55,870 bases of DNA from contig CAIMPI010000003.1 in NCBI GenBank assembly GCA_903843305.1, positions 1 through 55,870 on the forward strand. The letters run 5' to 3'. The notes under the pieces are model-generated. The model searched no databases. It had not been told where the DNA came from and was given only the letters and a program-made list of their open reading frames with translations. The position numbers were made by a program, and so were the translations under genes. The stretch is from an uncultured Chlorobiaceae bacterium (GTDB lineage Bacteria; Bacteroidota; Chlorobiia; Chlorobiales; Chlorobiaceae). Positions 45,212 to 55,730 of this stretch are shown one piece after another. The number at the start of each line of letters is the position of its first letter. Position 1 is the stretch's first letter.

Positions 45212-46591
45212 TTATGCCAAAAGCGGTTCGGCGTGAATAATGACTCTTCCAGCATTGTTCACGGATTTGTAGATAGAGCCTTCAAGCTGGCTTGTGAGTG
45301 AGTGTACTTCTTCAAGGAGTGCTTCATCGTCAAATGAGCAGTGCAGGGTGATGACGAGCTTTTGTTGATCGGTTTTCCGGATCTTTATGTCGTGGACGTC
45401 CTGAATTTTCTCAATGCTTTGCGATGCTTTGACAATCAGAGAGCGTACTTGCTCTTCTTCTTCGGACGATAGGGAATTGGTGGTGCGTTCATCATAGCGG
45501 AGTGGATCAAGATGAATACAGATATCAAGTTCACCGTCAAATTCCCGGTGCAATTCCTTTTCAAGAGCTGTCACAGTATCGTGAGCCTGCTTTATGGTCA
45601 GGCGCTGGTCAATTTCAACATCAAAGGTGATCTGTTTTTTTTGGTCGCTCAGGCTTGTCGAAATGTTATGGGCATGAAGGTTGTGGTTAAGGCCGATGAC
45701 ATGCACCCGTTCAGCAATGGTTTCACTGTTGAGAGCAATTGGTCTGGAGTTGATGGTGATGTCACCCACAGAAAACTCTTCTCGTACCTTTTGTTCAATA
45801 TTTGTGCAGATTGCCTGGACTTTTTCAACCGAAAGCGTTCTGTTCACACAGACAGCCATCTCAATAAATATCTGCGGCCCGGTAGGTTTTACTCTGATTT
45901 TATCAATTGAGATTACTCCGCCCACTGTCATGGTAATTTCCTCAATTCGTTCTGCAAGGCCTTCGGGTGCTGCGTCAATCAGGACGTCAATAGTTTTTTT
46001 CCCAAGGCTGAATGCTGCCCGCCCAACAAGCAAGGCTACGGCAATACCTGCAACAGCATCAGCCCATGCTACACCTATTGAGACGAAAACAAGGCCGACG
46101 AGAACGACAGCCGAGCTGAGAATATCCGAACTGAAATGGAGGGCATCAGCCTCAAGCGCCTGGCTGTTGGTCTCCTTTGCAACTCTTTTCAGCGCTCTTG
46201 ATCTGGAAAAATCAACAATAATGGAGATGACCATGATGGCAATGGCATACCATTTAACCTCGATTTCCGTTGTTCCAGCAATCAACCGTTCTGAAGCAGT
46301 ATAAATTATCCATAAACTTGTTATTACTAATAGACCGGTTTCAATGAGTGCCGAAACACTTTCAACTTTGGCATGGCCATAGTGGTGTTTGCTGTCGGCA
46401 GGTTTATCGCTCATGTTTACAGCAAAGAAAGTCAGAGCTGCAGCGCCAAAGTCAAGGGCAGAGTGAGCGGCTTCGGAGATAATGCCGATACTGCCGGTCA
46501 TGATGCCGACAACCAGCTTCATTGCGGTCAGAAATAGGCTTGCCGTTACAGAGGAAAGTGCGACATTCTTTTTTTTTTGACTGTGTTCCAT
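45212..46591 (-). CDS. Cation diffusion facilitator (CDF) metal transporter
   Basis: This 459-aa inner-membrane exporter has six membrane segments in the first 220 residues. The metal-site motifs are HSALDFGAA (His and Asp of helix 2) and DALHFSSDILSS (helix 5), with the histidine-rich link KHHYGHAKVES. The cytoplasmic C-terminal part is about twice the usual length, with two metallochaperone-like (ferredoxin-fold) modules, ~210-290 and ~310-455. CDF proteins export Zn, Fe, Mn or Co by proton antiport; the exact metal cannot be assigned. It is divergent from bshA across a 667-bp gap. Confidence 0.9.
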   Translation of the reverse strand: MEHSQKKKNVALSSVTASLFLTAMKLVVGIMTGSIGIISEAAHSALDFGAAALTFFAVNMSDKPADSKHHYGHAKVESVSALIETGLLVITSLWIIYTASERLIAGTTEIEVKWYAIAIMVISIIVDFSRSRALKRVAKETNSQALEADALHFSSDILSSAVVLVGLVFVSIGVAWADAVAGIAVALLVGRAAFSLGKKTIDVLIDAAPEGLAERIEEITMTVGGVISIDKIRVKPTGPQIFIEMAVCVNRTLSVEKVQAICTNIEQKVREEFSVGDITINSRPIALNSETIAERVHVIGLNHNLHAHNISTSLSDQKKQITFDVEIDQRLTIKQAHDTVTALEKELHREFDGELDICIHLDPLRYDERTTNSLSSEEEEQVRSLIVKASQSIEKIQDVHDIKIRKTDQQKLVITLHCSFDDEALLEEVHSLTSQLEGSIYKSVNNAGRVIIHAEPLLA

Positions 46592-46966
46592 TCAGTATTG
46601 TATGATGTTGAGAATTGTTTTTCAAGAGTATCTGTGTAGTTACTTTGTTCATCAAAAATGCAGATGCTCCGGGATTTAATGGTATTAGTCTTTCATAACA
46701 GGATTACAATATGTTCAATTTTACAATGTACGCAGAGGAACTGAGAGAATCCTGATTTTTTTTGTTGTATTCACTACACCCATAATACCCTAAAATTACT
46801 TATTCTCCTGCAAATCAATAATTCTTGTAAACCTCTGCATTTACTCGTATTTATCTATACTGCCTGAAAAGTTGTCGAGGGATAACTTTTATAGGAACTA
46901 TTCAATAAGTCCCTTCATTTCTTTGACATAGAAGCTCTGGAGTATCTAATCAATTTGTTGAAGGGC
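46592..46966. other. AT-rich intergenic region before repeat copy 1
   Basis: There is no convincing gene on either strand. It may hold the promoter of the CDF gene. I see no RNA gene or terminator. Confidence 0.5.
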
Positions 46967-47200
46967 ACTGCAAATATTCCGTTATCGATTCTCCATGCTT
47001 GAAAGAAAGAAAAGGGTGGCTGGTTATGATATTTTCTACCAATATGCCATGTCTACGACATTGAAGAAAATGCTCATTGTTTTCAAGCCCCGGAGGGGCA
47101 GCATGTTGGTAGCAAAGAAAAAGGCAGCCCTCCCTCTTTTTCTTGTGGTAACGGAGGTAGAAGTGGCATGTCAAAAGGAGTTTCTCAGGAAATCTTTTAA
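46967..47200 (+). repeat. ~230-bp dispersed repeat, copy 1
   Basis: It runs from ctgcaaatattccgttatcg to gtttctcaggaaatctttt. It contains inverted arms ctaccaatatgcc (47036-47048) and gcatgttggtag (47101-47112) around a GC-rich loop. Copy 2 is at 55282-55512 in the same orientation. A 70-codon frame at 46995-47207 is not preserved in copy 2, so the repeat is judged non-coding. Coordinates are approximate at both ends. Confidence 0.85.
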
Positions 47201-47276
47201 GGTTTAATCGAAAGGCTTGCCGTGAAAAAGAATGATAAGCAATGAATAAATAAAGCTATTGTTAAAAATGCGAACA

Positions 47277-48413
47277 ATGAAGATTGGTATATCTTGTCAT
47301 CACACCTATGGGGGAAGCGGTGCAATTGCTACTGAGTTGGGCAAGGCGCTTGCTGTAAAGGGCCATAAGGTTTATTTTTTCAGCAAGGAAGCTCCGTTCA
47401 GGTTGGGTGCTTTTTCTCGAAACATTTTTTACCACGAGGTTGAAGTGATGCATTATCCTCTGTTTGATGCTCCGTTTTATTCCCTTGCCCTTGCCTCAAA
47501 AATTGCAGAGGTCGCTTTTTATGAAAAGCTTGATGTAGTGCATGCCCATTATGCAATTCCTCATGCGTTCAGTGCAATGCTTGCCCGTCAACTGCTGGAA
47601 GACAAGTGTGCAGAATCGAAATGTTTCAAGTTGGTAACTACTCTTCATGGCACGGATATTACTGTTGTTGGCGCTGACAGGGGGATGCAGGACGTCGTCA
47701 GACTTGCTATCAACAAATCTGATGGAGTCACAGCAGTGTCTGGTTACCTGAAAGAAGAAACGATCAAAATGTTTATTCCTAAAAAAGAGATAACAGTTAT
47801 CCCTAATTTTGTTGATACTTCGGTTTTTTTTCGTTCCCCAAAAAGCGAGATTCGCGATCAGCTTGGTCTCAGGGATGAGAAGATTGTTATTCATATCTCC
47901 AATTTCAGACCCGTGAAATGTATTGGAGATATTATCCGGATTTTTTATGCGATAAGCCAGAACAGCAATGCAACATTGCTACTGGTTGGTGATGGTCCGG
48001 AACGGAGTGAAGCTGAGGTTTTGGTACGCCAGTTCGGGATTGTTGACCGGGTAAGGTTTCTCGGAAAGCTTGTTGATATTGTACCGTTGCTTTCTATTGC
48101 GGATATAATGCTGATGCCGAGCAATGCAGAGTCATTTGGTCTTGCCGCGCTTGAAGCAATGGCATGTGGTGTTCCGGTTGTAGCCACCATGGCTGGTGGA
48201 TTTCCTGAATTTATTGTTCACGGCGAGCATGGGTACCTGCTTGCTCCAGGAGATATTGAAGGCATGACGGAAAAGGCTCTTCTTCTTCTTTCAGATTATG
48301 ATCATTGGCTTGAGTGTTCTGAAGCCTGTGTTCAACAGGCAAAACGATATGAGACCGCATTGCTTGTTGAACAGTATGAAGCTTATTACGAGCGGCTTCT
48401 GGCAGATGAATAG
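47277..48413 (+). CDS. bshA: N-acetyl-alpha-D-glucosaminyl L-malate synthase
   Basis: This 378-aa GT-B glycosyltransferase adds N-acetylglucosamine to L-malate, the first step of bacillithiol synthesis. From ATG 47277 it begins MKIGISCHHTYGGSGAIATE, the BshA-typical glycine loop. It has TTLHGTDITVVG, IPNFVDTSVF, HISNFRPVKC, and the C-terminal PSNAESFGLAALEAMACGVP. Green sulfur bacteria are known to make N-methyl-bacillithiol, which fits. Alternative in-frame starts at 47268 (ATG) and 47259 (TTG) exist. The 3' end converges with mreB. Confidence 0.9.
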   Translation: MKIGISCHHTYGGSGAIATELGKALAVKGHKVYFFSKEAPFRLGAFSRNIFYHEVEVMHYPLFDAPFYSLALASKIAEVAFYEKLDVVHAHYAIPHAFSAMLARQLLEDKCAESKCFKLVTTLHGTDITVVGADRGMQDVVRLAINKSDGVTAVSGYLKEETIKMFIPKKEITVIPNFVDTSVFFRSPKSEIRDQLGLRDEKIVIHISNFRPVKCIGDIIRIFYAISQNSNATLLLVGDGPERSEAEVLVRQFGIVDRVRFLGKLVDIVPLLSIADIMLMPSNAESFGLAALEAMACGVPVVATMAGGFPEFIVHGEHGYLLAPGDIEGMTEKALLLLSDYDHWLECSEACVQQAKRYETALLVEQYEAYYERLLADE

Positions 48414-48433
48414 CCTATGGAATTGCCCTTTTT

Positions 48434-49462
48434 TCAGTATTGCTTGTTTGTAAGGAGAACTGTCCGGTATTTCTCAAGATTTTCAAGAACCTCTCCTGTG
48501 CCTCTGGCAACCGCAGTTAGAGGATCTTCGCTGATATGCACGGCAAGCTTTGTCTCCTCGTTGATCCTTTTGTCGAGTCCCTTGATAAGCGAACCACCTC
48601 CGGCAAGAAAGAGGCCACGATCCAGAATGTCGGCTGAAAGTTCCGGTTTGGTAACTTCCAGGCTTTTTTTGATTGATGTAATGATCTGGCTGATCGGGGT
48701 TGCAATGGCCTCTCTTATGGTGGCTGAGTTGACTTCACGTTCTTCCGGAAGGGCGGTAACAAGATTTCTTCCCCTGACCATCATGGTCATTTCTTTATCC
48801 AGCTTGTAGGCAGAGGCAATCTTGATTTTGACATCTTCTGCCGTTCGTTCACCAATGGCCAAGTTGTAAGCCTTGCGGAAGTGACGGACAATGGCGTTGG
48901 TGATATCGGTTCCCGCGACTCGAAGAGATTCGCCGGATGCAATTCCGCCAAGTGAAATAACGGCAATTTCCGTTGTGCCACCTCCAATATCGACAATCAT
49001 GTTGCCCATTGGCTCCTTTACATCAAGTCCGATACCAATTGCTGCAGCCATGGGCTCTGTGACCAGGTAGACTTCTCTGGCACCCACATGTTCAGCAGAA
49101 TCGCGCACCGCTCTTTTTTCAACTTCGGTAATGCCCGACGGGATTCCAATAACCATACGGCGGATACCGAATGAAAACTGGGTTTTTGTTTTATTGATTA
49201 GTCCCTTAATCAACTCTTCTGTTGCTTCGTAGTCGGCAATTACTCCATTGGCAAGTGGACGGATAGTGACAATTCCGGGATGGGTTTTTTCGTGCATGAG
49301 AAGAGCTTCATGCCCGATAGCCACAATTTTGCCTGTATTACGTTCGCGGGCAACAATGGAAGGTTCATTTAAAACAACACCTTTGCCCCGGATAAAAATC
49401 AATGTGTTTGCTGTTCCGAGATCAATGGCGATATCTCTGAACAAATTACTGAAAAAGCTCAT
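48434..49462 (-). CDS. mreB: Rod shape-determining protein MreB
   Basis: This 342-aa bacterial actin homologue forms membrane-associated filaments that guide side-wall synthesis. It starts with an amphipathic N-terminus (MSFFSNLFRDIAIDLGTANT) containing the phosphate-1 motif DLGTANT. It has the phosphate-2 motif VDIGGGTTEIAVISLGG and the adenosine motif LFLAGGGSLIKGLDKR. Length and motifs are normal. mreC/mreD are not adjacent, unlike in many genomes. It converges with bshA (20-bp gap). Confidence 0.96.
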   Translation of the reverse strand: MSFFSNLFRDIAIDLGTANTLIFIRGKGVVLNEPSIVARERNTGKIVAIGHEALLMHEKTHPGIVTIRPLANGVIADYEATEELIKGLINKTKTQFSFGIRRMVIGIPSGITEVEKRAVRDSAEHVGAREVYLVTEPMAAAIGIGLDVKEPMGNMIVDIGGGTTEIAVISLGGIASGESLRVAGTDITNAIVRHFRKAYNLAIGERTAEDVKIKIASAYKLDKEMTMMVRGRNLVTALPEEREVNSATIREAIATPISQIITSIKKSLEVTKPELSADILDRGLFLAGGGSLIKGLDKRINEETKLAVHISEDPLTAVARGTGEVLENLEKYRTVLLTNKQY

Positions 49463-49717
49463 GTTAACATGGTTCTATATGCTCTGTCATAGTGGCTTGG
49501 AATGGAGCCGATTCAGGCTATATTCCAAGGGTTCAACTGAACAACTAAGGTAGCTAATGGAATTTTTTTTTCAAATGAAAAGCGTCTTTCCTGTGATACT
49601 TTTTTAAGGTTTTTTTTCAGTTCTCAGATTGTAGTGTCCTGTTTCAGTAAACAGGGCTATTGGGTATATTGCTTTACAGTTAATTTGCTCAAATCAGATA
49701 ATCAAATATCAGTAATT

Positions 49718-51004
49718 GTGTTACATCTTTATCGTTTTGCTGACGAAGGTTCAGCCTTGAAAGAGCAATTGAACAGGCGCGTTACGTTTGACCCTTCTGC
49801 TCAGTTTGTTGTTGATGAGATTCTGCAACAGGTTCTCCAAAATGGAGATAGCGCAGTTTTGGACTATACGGAGCGTTTTCAGGGTATCCGGTTGTCGGCG
49901 CTGCAGGTTTCAACCGATGTAATCGAAAAAGCCTTTAATGATGCAGATCCAGCTTTTCTTGCCGTGCTTGAAGAGTCTTATGCCAATATTGTTCGTTTTC
50001 ACCAGCTTGAAGTGGAAAAAAGTTTTTTTTATGAAGCTGAGGGAGGTGTGTTGTTGGGCCAGCGGGTTACTCCAATGGACAAAGCACTGCTTTATGTTCC
50101 GGGCGGCAAGGCTTCTTATCCTTCATCGCTGCTGATGAATGCAGCACCAGCTAAAGTTGCAGGGGTAAAAGATATTTATATAACCACACCCTGTGATGCT
50201 TCTGGGGAGGTAAGTCCTAATATTCTGGCTGCTGCAGGGGTTGCCGGTATCAGTTCCGTTTACAAAATTGGTGGTGCTCAAGCAATCGCAGCTTTTGCTT
50301 ACGGTACCGAATCTATTCCGAAAGTTGATATTATAACCGGCCCGGGAAACAAATATGTAGCGTTGGCCAAAAAACAGGTATTCGGTCATGTTGCGATTGA
50401 CAGTGTTGCAGGTCCCTCTGAAGTAGTTATCATTGCAGATGAATCGGCAAATCCGGAATTTATTGTGCTTGACATGTTTGCTCAGGCTGAGCATGATCCT
50501 GATGCATCGGCTGTCCTGATTACACCCTCCGAGTCGCTGGCTGCTGCCGTACGGGAGTGCGCCGAAGCACGGCTGCCGTCAATGCTACGTTGCGAAATTA
50601 TCGAATCTTCGTTACAACATAACGGTGCTGTTATTCTTGTAGGATCGCTTGAGGAGGCCTGTGCGGTGTCGGATATGATTGCGCCGGAACATCTGGAGCT
50701 TCATGTAGAGCATCCCTGGGATATTCTTCCGCTTCTCAAACATGCTGGAGCTATTTTTATGGGAGGGTATTCCTGCGAAACGGTTGGTGATTATTTTGCA
50801 GGACCGAACCATACATTACCAACCAGTGGTACAGCACGTTTTTTCTCGCCGCTTTCGGTACGTGACTTTGTCAAACATACGTCGATTATTTCCTATTCGA
50901 AAAAGCAGTTGCTCCGGTGTGGAGAAAAAATTGCAGCATTTGCCGATTATGAAGGGCTCCAGGCTCATGCCGAGGCTGTCCGGGCAAGATTGAGAGCGCT
51001 ATGA
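49718..51004 (+). CDS. hisD: Histidinol dehydrogenase
   Basis: This 428-aa zinc enzyme catalyses the last two steps of histidine biosynthesis (histidinol to histidine, NAD-dependent). Signatures are [37 protein letters not shown]-like sequence, [17 protein letters not shown], and [14 protein letters not shown], plus the zinc-site region [11 protein letters not shown]. The likely start is GTG 49718 ([11 protein letters not shown]); an upstream ATG at 49634 adds 28 residues without family similarity. Its stop overlaps the queA start (ATGA). Confidence 0.95.
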   Translation: MLHLYRFADEGSALKEQLNRRVTFDPSAQFVVDEILQQVLQNGDSAVLDYTERFQGIRLSALQVSTDVIEKAFNDADPAFLAVLEESYANIVRFHQLEVEKSFFYEAEGGVLLGQRVTPMDKALLYVPGGKASYPSSLLMNAAPAKVAGVKDIYITTPCDASGEVSPNILAAAGVAGISSVYKIGGAQAIAAFAYGTESIPKVDIITGPGNKYVALAKKQVFGHVAIDSVAGPSEVVIIADESANPEFIVLDMFAQAEHDPDASAVLITPSESLAAAVRECAEARLPSMLRCEIIESSLQHNGAVILVGSLEEACAVSDMIAPEHLELHVEHPWDILPLLKHAGAIFMGGYSCETVGDYFAGPNHTLPTSGTARFFSPLSVRDFVKHTSIISYSKKQLLRCGEKIAAFADYEGLQAHAEAVRARLRAL

Positions 51005-52026
51005 GAGTTGCTGACTTTGATTATAAGCTGCCCGATGAAAAGATTGCCAAATATCCACCTCTGGAGCGTGGTTCCACTCATCTTCTGGTGCTCAATCGTC
51101 AAACGGGCGCTATCGAACATGCTGACTATGCTCGACTGGATGCTTTTCTGGAGAAAGGAGACTTGCTGGTACTTAACGACACCGGCGTTGTTCGAGCCAG
51201 GCTCATGGCCTGTAAACATACCGGTGCAAAGATCGAGTTGATGCTTCTTGAAAAGCACACAGAGGAACAAAACCTTGTGCTTTACCGGGGAAGGCTGAAA
51301 AAAGGTGACAAGCTTGATGTGCATGCTCATGAACTTATGGTTGCTGATATTGTCGAGCACGGAATCGCACGAATTGAGATGAAGGATGGTGGTGCATTAA
51401 AAAATATTTTTGACCATTTTGGCGGAGTGCCCATTCCACCTTATCTCAAACGGAATGCTGAAGAAGTTGACCGGGAGCGCTATCAGACCGTTTTTGCTGA
51501 ATCGCCAGGTTCTGTGGCAGCTCCAACTGCCTCCCTTAACATGACGCAGGAACTGCTTGAAAAAATTGAAAACAAAGGCGTTGAGATTGCTAAAATGACT
51601 CTTCATGTTGGTCTTGGCACTTTTCTTCCTATACGGGTGGAGTCGTTTCAGGAACATGTCATGCATCGGGAGTTTTACTCTATTCCGGTCAAAAGTGTTG
51701 AAAAAATCCGGAGGGTTAAAGCATCCGGAGGAAGGATTATTGCTGTTGGTACAACTGTTACCAGGGCCCTTGAACATGCCGCAGAGCGTCTTTTGGCTTT
51801 TTCGGGAGATAATGTTCTGACTGGTGAGGCGGATATTTTTATCTATCCAGGATATCATTTTTCTATTATTGATGCGCTTCTTACCAATTTTCATGCGCCA
51901 AGATCAACAGTATTGATGCTTACCGCTGCTTATGCGGGAGCGGATAACCTCCGAAATGCCTATTACGAAGCGCTTGAAAAGGGATATCTCTTTCTCAGTT
52001 ATGGGGACAGCATGTTAATTCGTTAA
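51001..52026 (+). CDS. queA: S-adenosylmethionine:tRNA ribosyltransferase-isomerase
   Basis: This 341-aa enzyme transfers the ribose of SAM to preQ1 in tRNA to give epoxyqueuosine. It starts [20 protein letters not shown]. It contains [51 protein letters not shown]-like sequence, [13 protein letters not shown], and the C-terminal [18 protein letters not shown]. It is translationally coupled to hisD by a 4-bp overlap, although the pathways are unrelated. queC is ten kilobases upstream. Confidence 0.96.
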   Translation: MRVADFDYKLPDEKIAKYPPLERGSTHLLVLNRQTGAIEHADYARLDAFLEKGDLLVLNDTGVVRARLMACKHTGAKIELMLLEKHTEEQNLVLYRGRLKKGDKLDVHAHELMVADIVEHGIARIEMKDGGALKNIFDHFGGVPIPPYLKRNAEEVDRERYQTVFAESPGSVAAPTASLNMTQELLEKIENKGVEIAKMTLHVGLGTFLPIRVESFQEHVMHREFYSIPVKSVEKIRRVKASGGRIIAVGTTVTRALEHAAERLLAFSGDNVLTGEADIFIYPGYHFSIIDALLTNFHAPRSTVLMLTAAYAGADNLRNAYYEALEKGYLFLSYGDSMLIR

Positions 52027-52265
52027 AATTCTGTTCTGTATAATTTTCAACATATCTTGATTAGCCTTAAATAAAAAGGAGTGATCACATTTCAAGCATG
52101 AAGAACTTAGTCTGTGGTTGATGTTGTCGTTCTTGGCTCTTTTGTTTTTAAAAGGCATGTATGGTATTTTAAGGCTCGTTGTTCATTGCTTGGGCACGTA
52201 CGTTTTCCTGCATTATTTTAGAGTATATTCGTGTTAACCATATATAAAATAAGGAGATTTATCTT

Positions 52266-54836
52266 ATGAGTCTTGTAGGTGAATATCGTCAGCATACCGA
52301 AGAACGCGCAAAGCTCAGCATACCACCGCTACCCCTGACTGCCGAGCAGGCCAGCTCTCTTGTCGGGTTACTCCAGAAAGAAGTTATTGAAGAAAAAGAG
52401 TATCTGCTTGAGTTGTTTAACGATCACATCAGTCCAGGTGTAGATGACGCTGCTTTTGAGAAAGCTGTGTTTCTCGACGCTATTATTAAAGGGGAAGCTT
52501 CCTGTGCTGTGATTGATAAACTTCAGGCCGTCAGAATTTTGGGAACCATGCTTGGTGGTTACAATGTCAAACCTCTTGTTGATGCGCTCAGCCATAATGA
52601 ACCGACGATTTGCAGTGAAGCTGCTGCGATGTTGAAAAAGACCCTTCTCGTCTATGATTTGTTTGATACTGTGGTTGATCTTTCCAAAACCAACCGATAC
52701 GCAGCAGATGTGCTTACATCATGGGCAGAAGCCGAGTGGTTCACCTCAAAACACCTTTTGCCGGAAAAAATGATGCTAACGGTCTTTAAGGTGCCTGGTG
52801 AAACTAATACTGACGATCTTTCTCCCGCAAGTGAGGCATTTACCCGTAGTGATATTCCTCTCCATGCCCGCTGTATGTTGGGTGCCAAAATAAACGATCC
52901 TATTGGTACTATCGCTGAGCTGAAAGCAAAGGGCTATTCGCTTGCTTATGTTGGCGATGTTGTTGGTACCGGTTCGAGTCGGAAGTCCGGTATAAACTCG
53001 GTTCAGTGGCATATTGGTAACGATATTCCTGCAGTACCGAATAAGCGGACAGGTGGTGTTATTATTGGAAGTATTATTGCTCCGATTTTTTTTAATACTG
53101 CGGAGGATTCAGGTGCATTGCCAATTCAGGCTGATGTCTCATCTCTGGAAATGGGTGATGTCATTGAACTTGATCTTGCCAACGGTACGATTATGAAGAG
53201 TGGCGAAGTTGTAGCACGTTTTGAACTTTCGCCGAACACTATTGAGGATGAAGTACGGGCCGGAGGTCGAATTCCCCTGATTATCGGCAGGACACTGACC
53301 AGAAAGGCCAGAAAAGTGCTTGGTCTTGGTGAAGATACCATCTTCACGAGTCCTGAACAGCCTGCTGACACTGGTAAAGGTTACACGCTTGCACAGAAAA
53401 TGATTGGCAAGGCCAGTGGTCTTCGTGGTGTGCGGCCAGGGATGTATGTCGAACCGGAGACACTTACGGTGGGTTCACAGGATACAACAGGTGCCATGAC
53501 CCGTGATGAGGTGAAGGAGTTTGCCGCTTTAAGTTTCAGTGCCGACTTATTGATGCAGAGTTTCTGCCATACATCGGCCTATCCAAAGCCGTCTGATGTC
53601 CAACTGCATCGAAACCTTCCCTACTTTATCATGAGCAGGGGTGGTGTTGCACTTAAACCGGGGGATGGGGTTATTCATACTTGGTTGAACCGCATGGTAT
53701 TACCGGATACTCTTGGTACCGGTGCTGACTCCCATACCCGTTTTCCAATAGGTATTTCTTTTCCTGCAGGCTCGGGGCTTGTTGCGTTTGCCGGTGTTAC
53801 CGGAACGATGCCACTCAATGTACCTGAATCTGTGCTTGTACGTTTCACTGGTGAGTTGCAGAAAGGGATTACGCTGCGTGATCTTGTCAATGCCATTCCT
53901 TATGAGGCCATCAAGCGTGGTCTGTTGACTGTTGAAAAAAAAGGCAAAAAAAATGTTTTTGCTGGACGTATTCTTGAAATTGAGGGCTTGCCGGACCTCA
54001 AAGTTGAGCAAGCGTTTGAACTTAGTGACGCATCTGCTGAAAGGAGCGCTGCGGCGTGTTCAGTACGTCTCAATAAAGAGCCTGTAATTGAATATCTCAG
54101 TTCTAATATCAAATTGCTTGAGCAGATGATTGAGGAGGGCTATGGCAATTCTGATACCATCCAACGTAGAATTGGGAAGATGCAGGATTGGCTTGAAAAT
54201 CCCACTCTTCTCGAACCAGATGCCGATGCGGAGTATGCTGAGGTTATCGAGATAGATATGAGTACTATTATCGAACCGATTATTGCCTGTCCCAACGATC
54301 CTGACGATGTCAAGACTCTTGGCGATGTACTGCTTGATGAAAAAATGCCGAAAATTCTTAATGATGTCTTTGTTGGAAGCTGTATGACCAATATCGGACA
54401 TTTTCGGGCTCTCGGTGAAATATTAAGGAATAAGGGTGCGGTACCAGTAAAACTCTGGATTGTACCTCCCACAAAGATGGATATGAAAAAACTTGTTGAA
54501 GAGGGTTATTATTCAATTTTTGGGGCATCAGGCGCAAGGATTGAGCAGCCAGGATGTTCACTCTGTATGGGTAACCAGGCAAGAGTAGCGGATAATGCTG
54601 TGGTTTTCTCTACTAGTACAAGGAACTTCGATAACCGTATGGGCACTGGTGCTCAGGTTTATCTTGGTTCTGCAGAGCTTGCGGCAGTATGCGCACTTCT
54701 TGGCCATCTGCCGAACAAAGATGAATATATGGAGATTTTCAACCGGCATCTTTCAGGAGATAAAGAAAAGGAAATTTATCAATATCTCAACTTTCATGAA
54801 TTGGAAAAAGCTGAATTAGAGTTGCTTGTTGAATAA
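52266..54836 (+). CDS. acnB: Bifunctional aconitate hydratase 2 / 2-methylisocitrate dehydratase (aconitase B)
   Basis: This 856-aa iron-sulfur enzyme interconverts citrate, cis-aconitate and isocitrate, used here in the TCA cycle or its reductive version. It has the AcnB domain order: a HEAT-like N-terminal domain (~1-160), the swivel domain (~165-380) with [20 protein letters not shown], then domains 1-3. The cluster cysteines are C706 (GSCMTNIGH), C764 and C767 (PGCSLCMGN), equivalent to the E. coli triad. [19 protein letters not shown] is the substrate-binding segment. A good Shine-Dalgarno (AAGGAG) precedes ATG 52266. Confidence 0.97.
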   Translation: MSLVGEYRQHTEERAKLSIPPLPLTAEQASSLVGLLQKEVIEEKEYLLELFNDHISPGVDDAAFEKAVFLDAIIKGEASCAVIDKLQAVRILGTMLGGYNVKPLVDALSHNEPTICSEAAAMLKKTLLVYDLFDTVVDLSKTNRYAADVLTSWAEAEWFTSKHLLPEKMMLTVFKVPGETNTDDLSPASEAFTRSDIPLHARCMLGAKINDPIGTIAELKAKGYSLAYVGDVVGTGSSRKSGINSVQWHIGNDIPAVPNKRTGGVIIGSIIAPIFFNTAEDSGALPIQADVSSLEMGDVIELDLANGTIMKSGEVVARFELSPNTIEDEVRAGGRIPLIIGRTLTRKARKVLGLGEDTIFTSPEQPADTGKGYTLAQKMIGKASGLRGVRPGMYVEPETLTVGSQDTTGAMTRDEVKEFAALSFSADLLMQSFCHTSAYPKPSDVQLHRNLPYFIMSRGGVALKPGDGVIHTWLNRMVLPDTLGTGADSHTRFPIGISFPAGSGLVAFAGVTGTMPLNVPESVLVRFTGELQKGITLRDLVNAIPYEAIKRGLLTVEKKGKKNVFAGRILEIEGLPDLKVEQAFELSDASAERSAAACSVRLNKEPVIEYLSSNIKLLEQMIEEGYGNSDTIQRRIGKMQDWLENPTLLEPDADAEYAEVIEIDMSTIIEPIIACPNDPDDVKTLGDVLLDEKMPKILNDVFVGSCMTNIGHFRALGEILRNKGAVPVKLWIVPPTKMDMKKLVEEGYYSIFGASGARIEQPGCSLCMGNQARVADNAVVFSTSTRNFDNRMGTGAQVYLGSAELAAVCALLGHLPNKDEYMEIFNRHLSGDKEKEIYQYLNFHELEKAELELLVE

Positions 54837-54852
54837 AAAAATTATTTATTTA

Positions 54853-54887
54853 TGGCGGGATGTGGGAAATTTTTGCATATTCCGCCA
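54853..54887 (+). terminator. First hairpin after acnB
   Basis: TGGCGGGAT (54853-54861) pairs with ATTCCGCCA (54879-54887), with one G-T wobble. There is no long T-tract directly after it; a second hairpin follows. Confidence 0.6.
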
Positions 54888-54893
54888 TACAGT

Positions 54894-54922
54894 AGACTTT
54901 TGAAAAGTCTCTGTTTTTTTTT
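54894..54922 (+). terminator. Second hairpin and T-tract after acnB
   Basis: The palindrome AGACTTTTGAAAAGTCT (54894-54910) is followed by CTG and a run of eight or more T, a plausible intrinsic terminator for acnB. Confidence 0.7.
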
Positions 54923-54978
54923 ATTATTCGAGAGCTGATGAAGCTGTCAATTATCAAACAACAAAAATAATCATAGCA

Positions 54979-55164
54979 ATGAAAAAACTTTTTATTTTCC
55001 TCTTTCTTTTAAGCTCTGTTTCTTTCGTGGGCTGCGCAAAAAAAACTGAAGCTCCTGCTGAAGCTCCTGTTGAAGCACCAGCAGCACCAGCAGCACCAGC
55101 AGCACCTGCCGCAGAAGCAGCACCTGCCGCACCAGCAGCACCTGCCGCACCAGCAGCAAAATAA
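54979..55164 (+). CDS. Small Ala/Pro-rich lipoprotein
   Basis: This is a 61-aa protein with a lipoprotein signal peptide: MKKLFIFLFLLSSVSFVGC, with lipobox FVGC and Cys19 as the modified residue. The mature part is KKTEAPAEAP followed by repeats of APAAPAAPAA (about 36 residues of Ala, Pro and Glu). It should be a flexible, surface-exposed or periplasmic tether; no domain or partner is evident. The tract is encoded by repeated gcaccagcagcacctgccgc-like units, so its length may vary between strains. A strong terminator follows 30 bp after the stop. Confidence 0.8.
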   Translation: MKKLFIFLFLLSSVSFVGCAKKTEAPAEAPVEAPAAPAAPAAPAAEAAPAAPAAPAAPAAK

Positions 55165-55193
55165 GTTTCCGGTATTACGGTTTCTTATGATGA

Positions 55194-55226
55194 AGAGACA
55201 GAATGAAAGTTCTGTCTCTTTTTTTT
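55194..55226 (+). terminator. Rho-independent terminator of the lipoprotein gene
   Basis: AGAGACAGAA (55194-55203) pairs perfectly with TTCTGTCTCT (55210-55219) across a six-base loop, followed by a run of T. Confidence 0.97.
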
Positions 55227-55281
55227 GCATAACAATTCAGGAAGTCCCTTCTTTTCTGTAACAGAGAAACTATGGGAGGAG

Positions 55282-55512
55282 CTGCAAATATTCTGTTATC
55301 GATTGTCTGTGCTTCAAAGAAAAAAAAAGAGGGGGGCGTGTTATGCTGGTTTCTACCAACATGTCATCCCTACGGGATTTAAGAAAATGCTCTTTGTTTT
55401 CTAGCCCCTTTGAGGCGGCATATTGGTAGCAAAAAAAATCTCACTCCCTTTTATTTTTGTAGTAAAGAAGGCTTGAGTGGCATGTCAAAAGGAGTTTCTC
55501 AGGAAAGTCGTT
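55282..55512 (+). repeat. ~230-bp dispersed repeat, copy 2
   Basis: It begins ctgcaaatattctgttatcg and ends with the same tcaaaaggagtttctcagga block as copy 1. The inverted arms ctaccaacatgtc (55353-55365) and ggcatattggtag (55417-55429) enclose a diverged loop. The 70-codon frame of copy 1 is broken here by a stop codon. Between this repeat and the tRNA cluster (55513-55645) I see no gene. Confidence 0.85.
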
Positions 55513-55645
55513 AGACGGTTTTCACTGAATGCGCTTCAGTGTCAACGAAAACTGCTACCGAGATTTTCCCGATAGAGCCAGAGAAGAGCAGCGGTTTAAT
55601 GGCTTACAAGCAGAGGTTTCTTGAGAAACAGGGAGAAGAAGTTTG

Positions 55646-55719
55646 TTGAGGAGGCAGGACTCGAACCTGCAAATTGCCTGATCCAGAATCAGGAGCCTTA
55701 CCAATTTGGCCACTCCTCA
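55646..55719 (-). tRNA. tRNA-Gln (anticodon CTG)
   Basis: The minus strand shows acceptor TGAGGAG/CTCCTCA, a D arm with GGTAAGG, anticodon stem CCTGA/TCAGG around loop TTCTGGA, T arm GCAGGTTCGAGTCCTGC and discriminator A. It is 74 nt. CCA is not encoded in full. Confidence 0.93.
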
Positions 55720-55730
55720 ATAGTTTGTTG

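Noticed and set aside
46995-47207. 70-codon ORF inside the ~230-bp repeat
   Set aside because: The equivalent frame in copy 2 is interrupted by a stop and shifted by indels, so coding is not conserved.
55070-55261. 63-codon His/Gln-rich ORF over the lipoprotein gene
   Set aside because: It is the alternate frame of the repetitive Ala/Pro codons and runs through the terminator.
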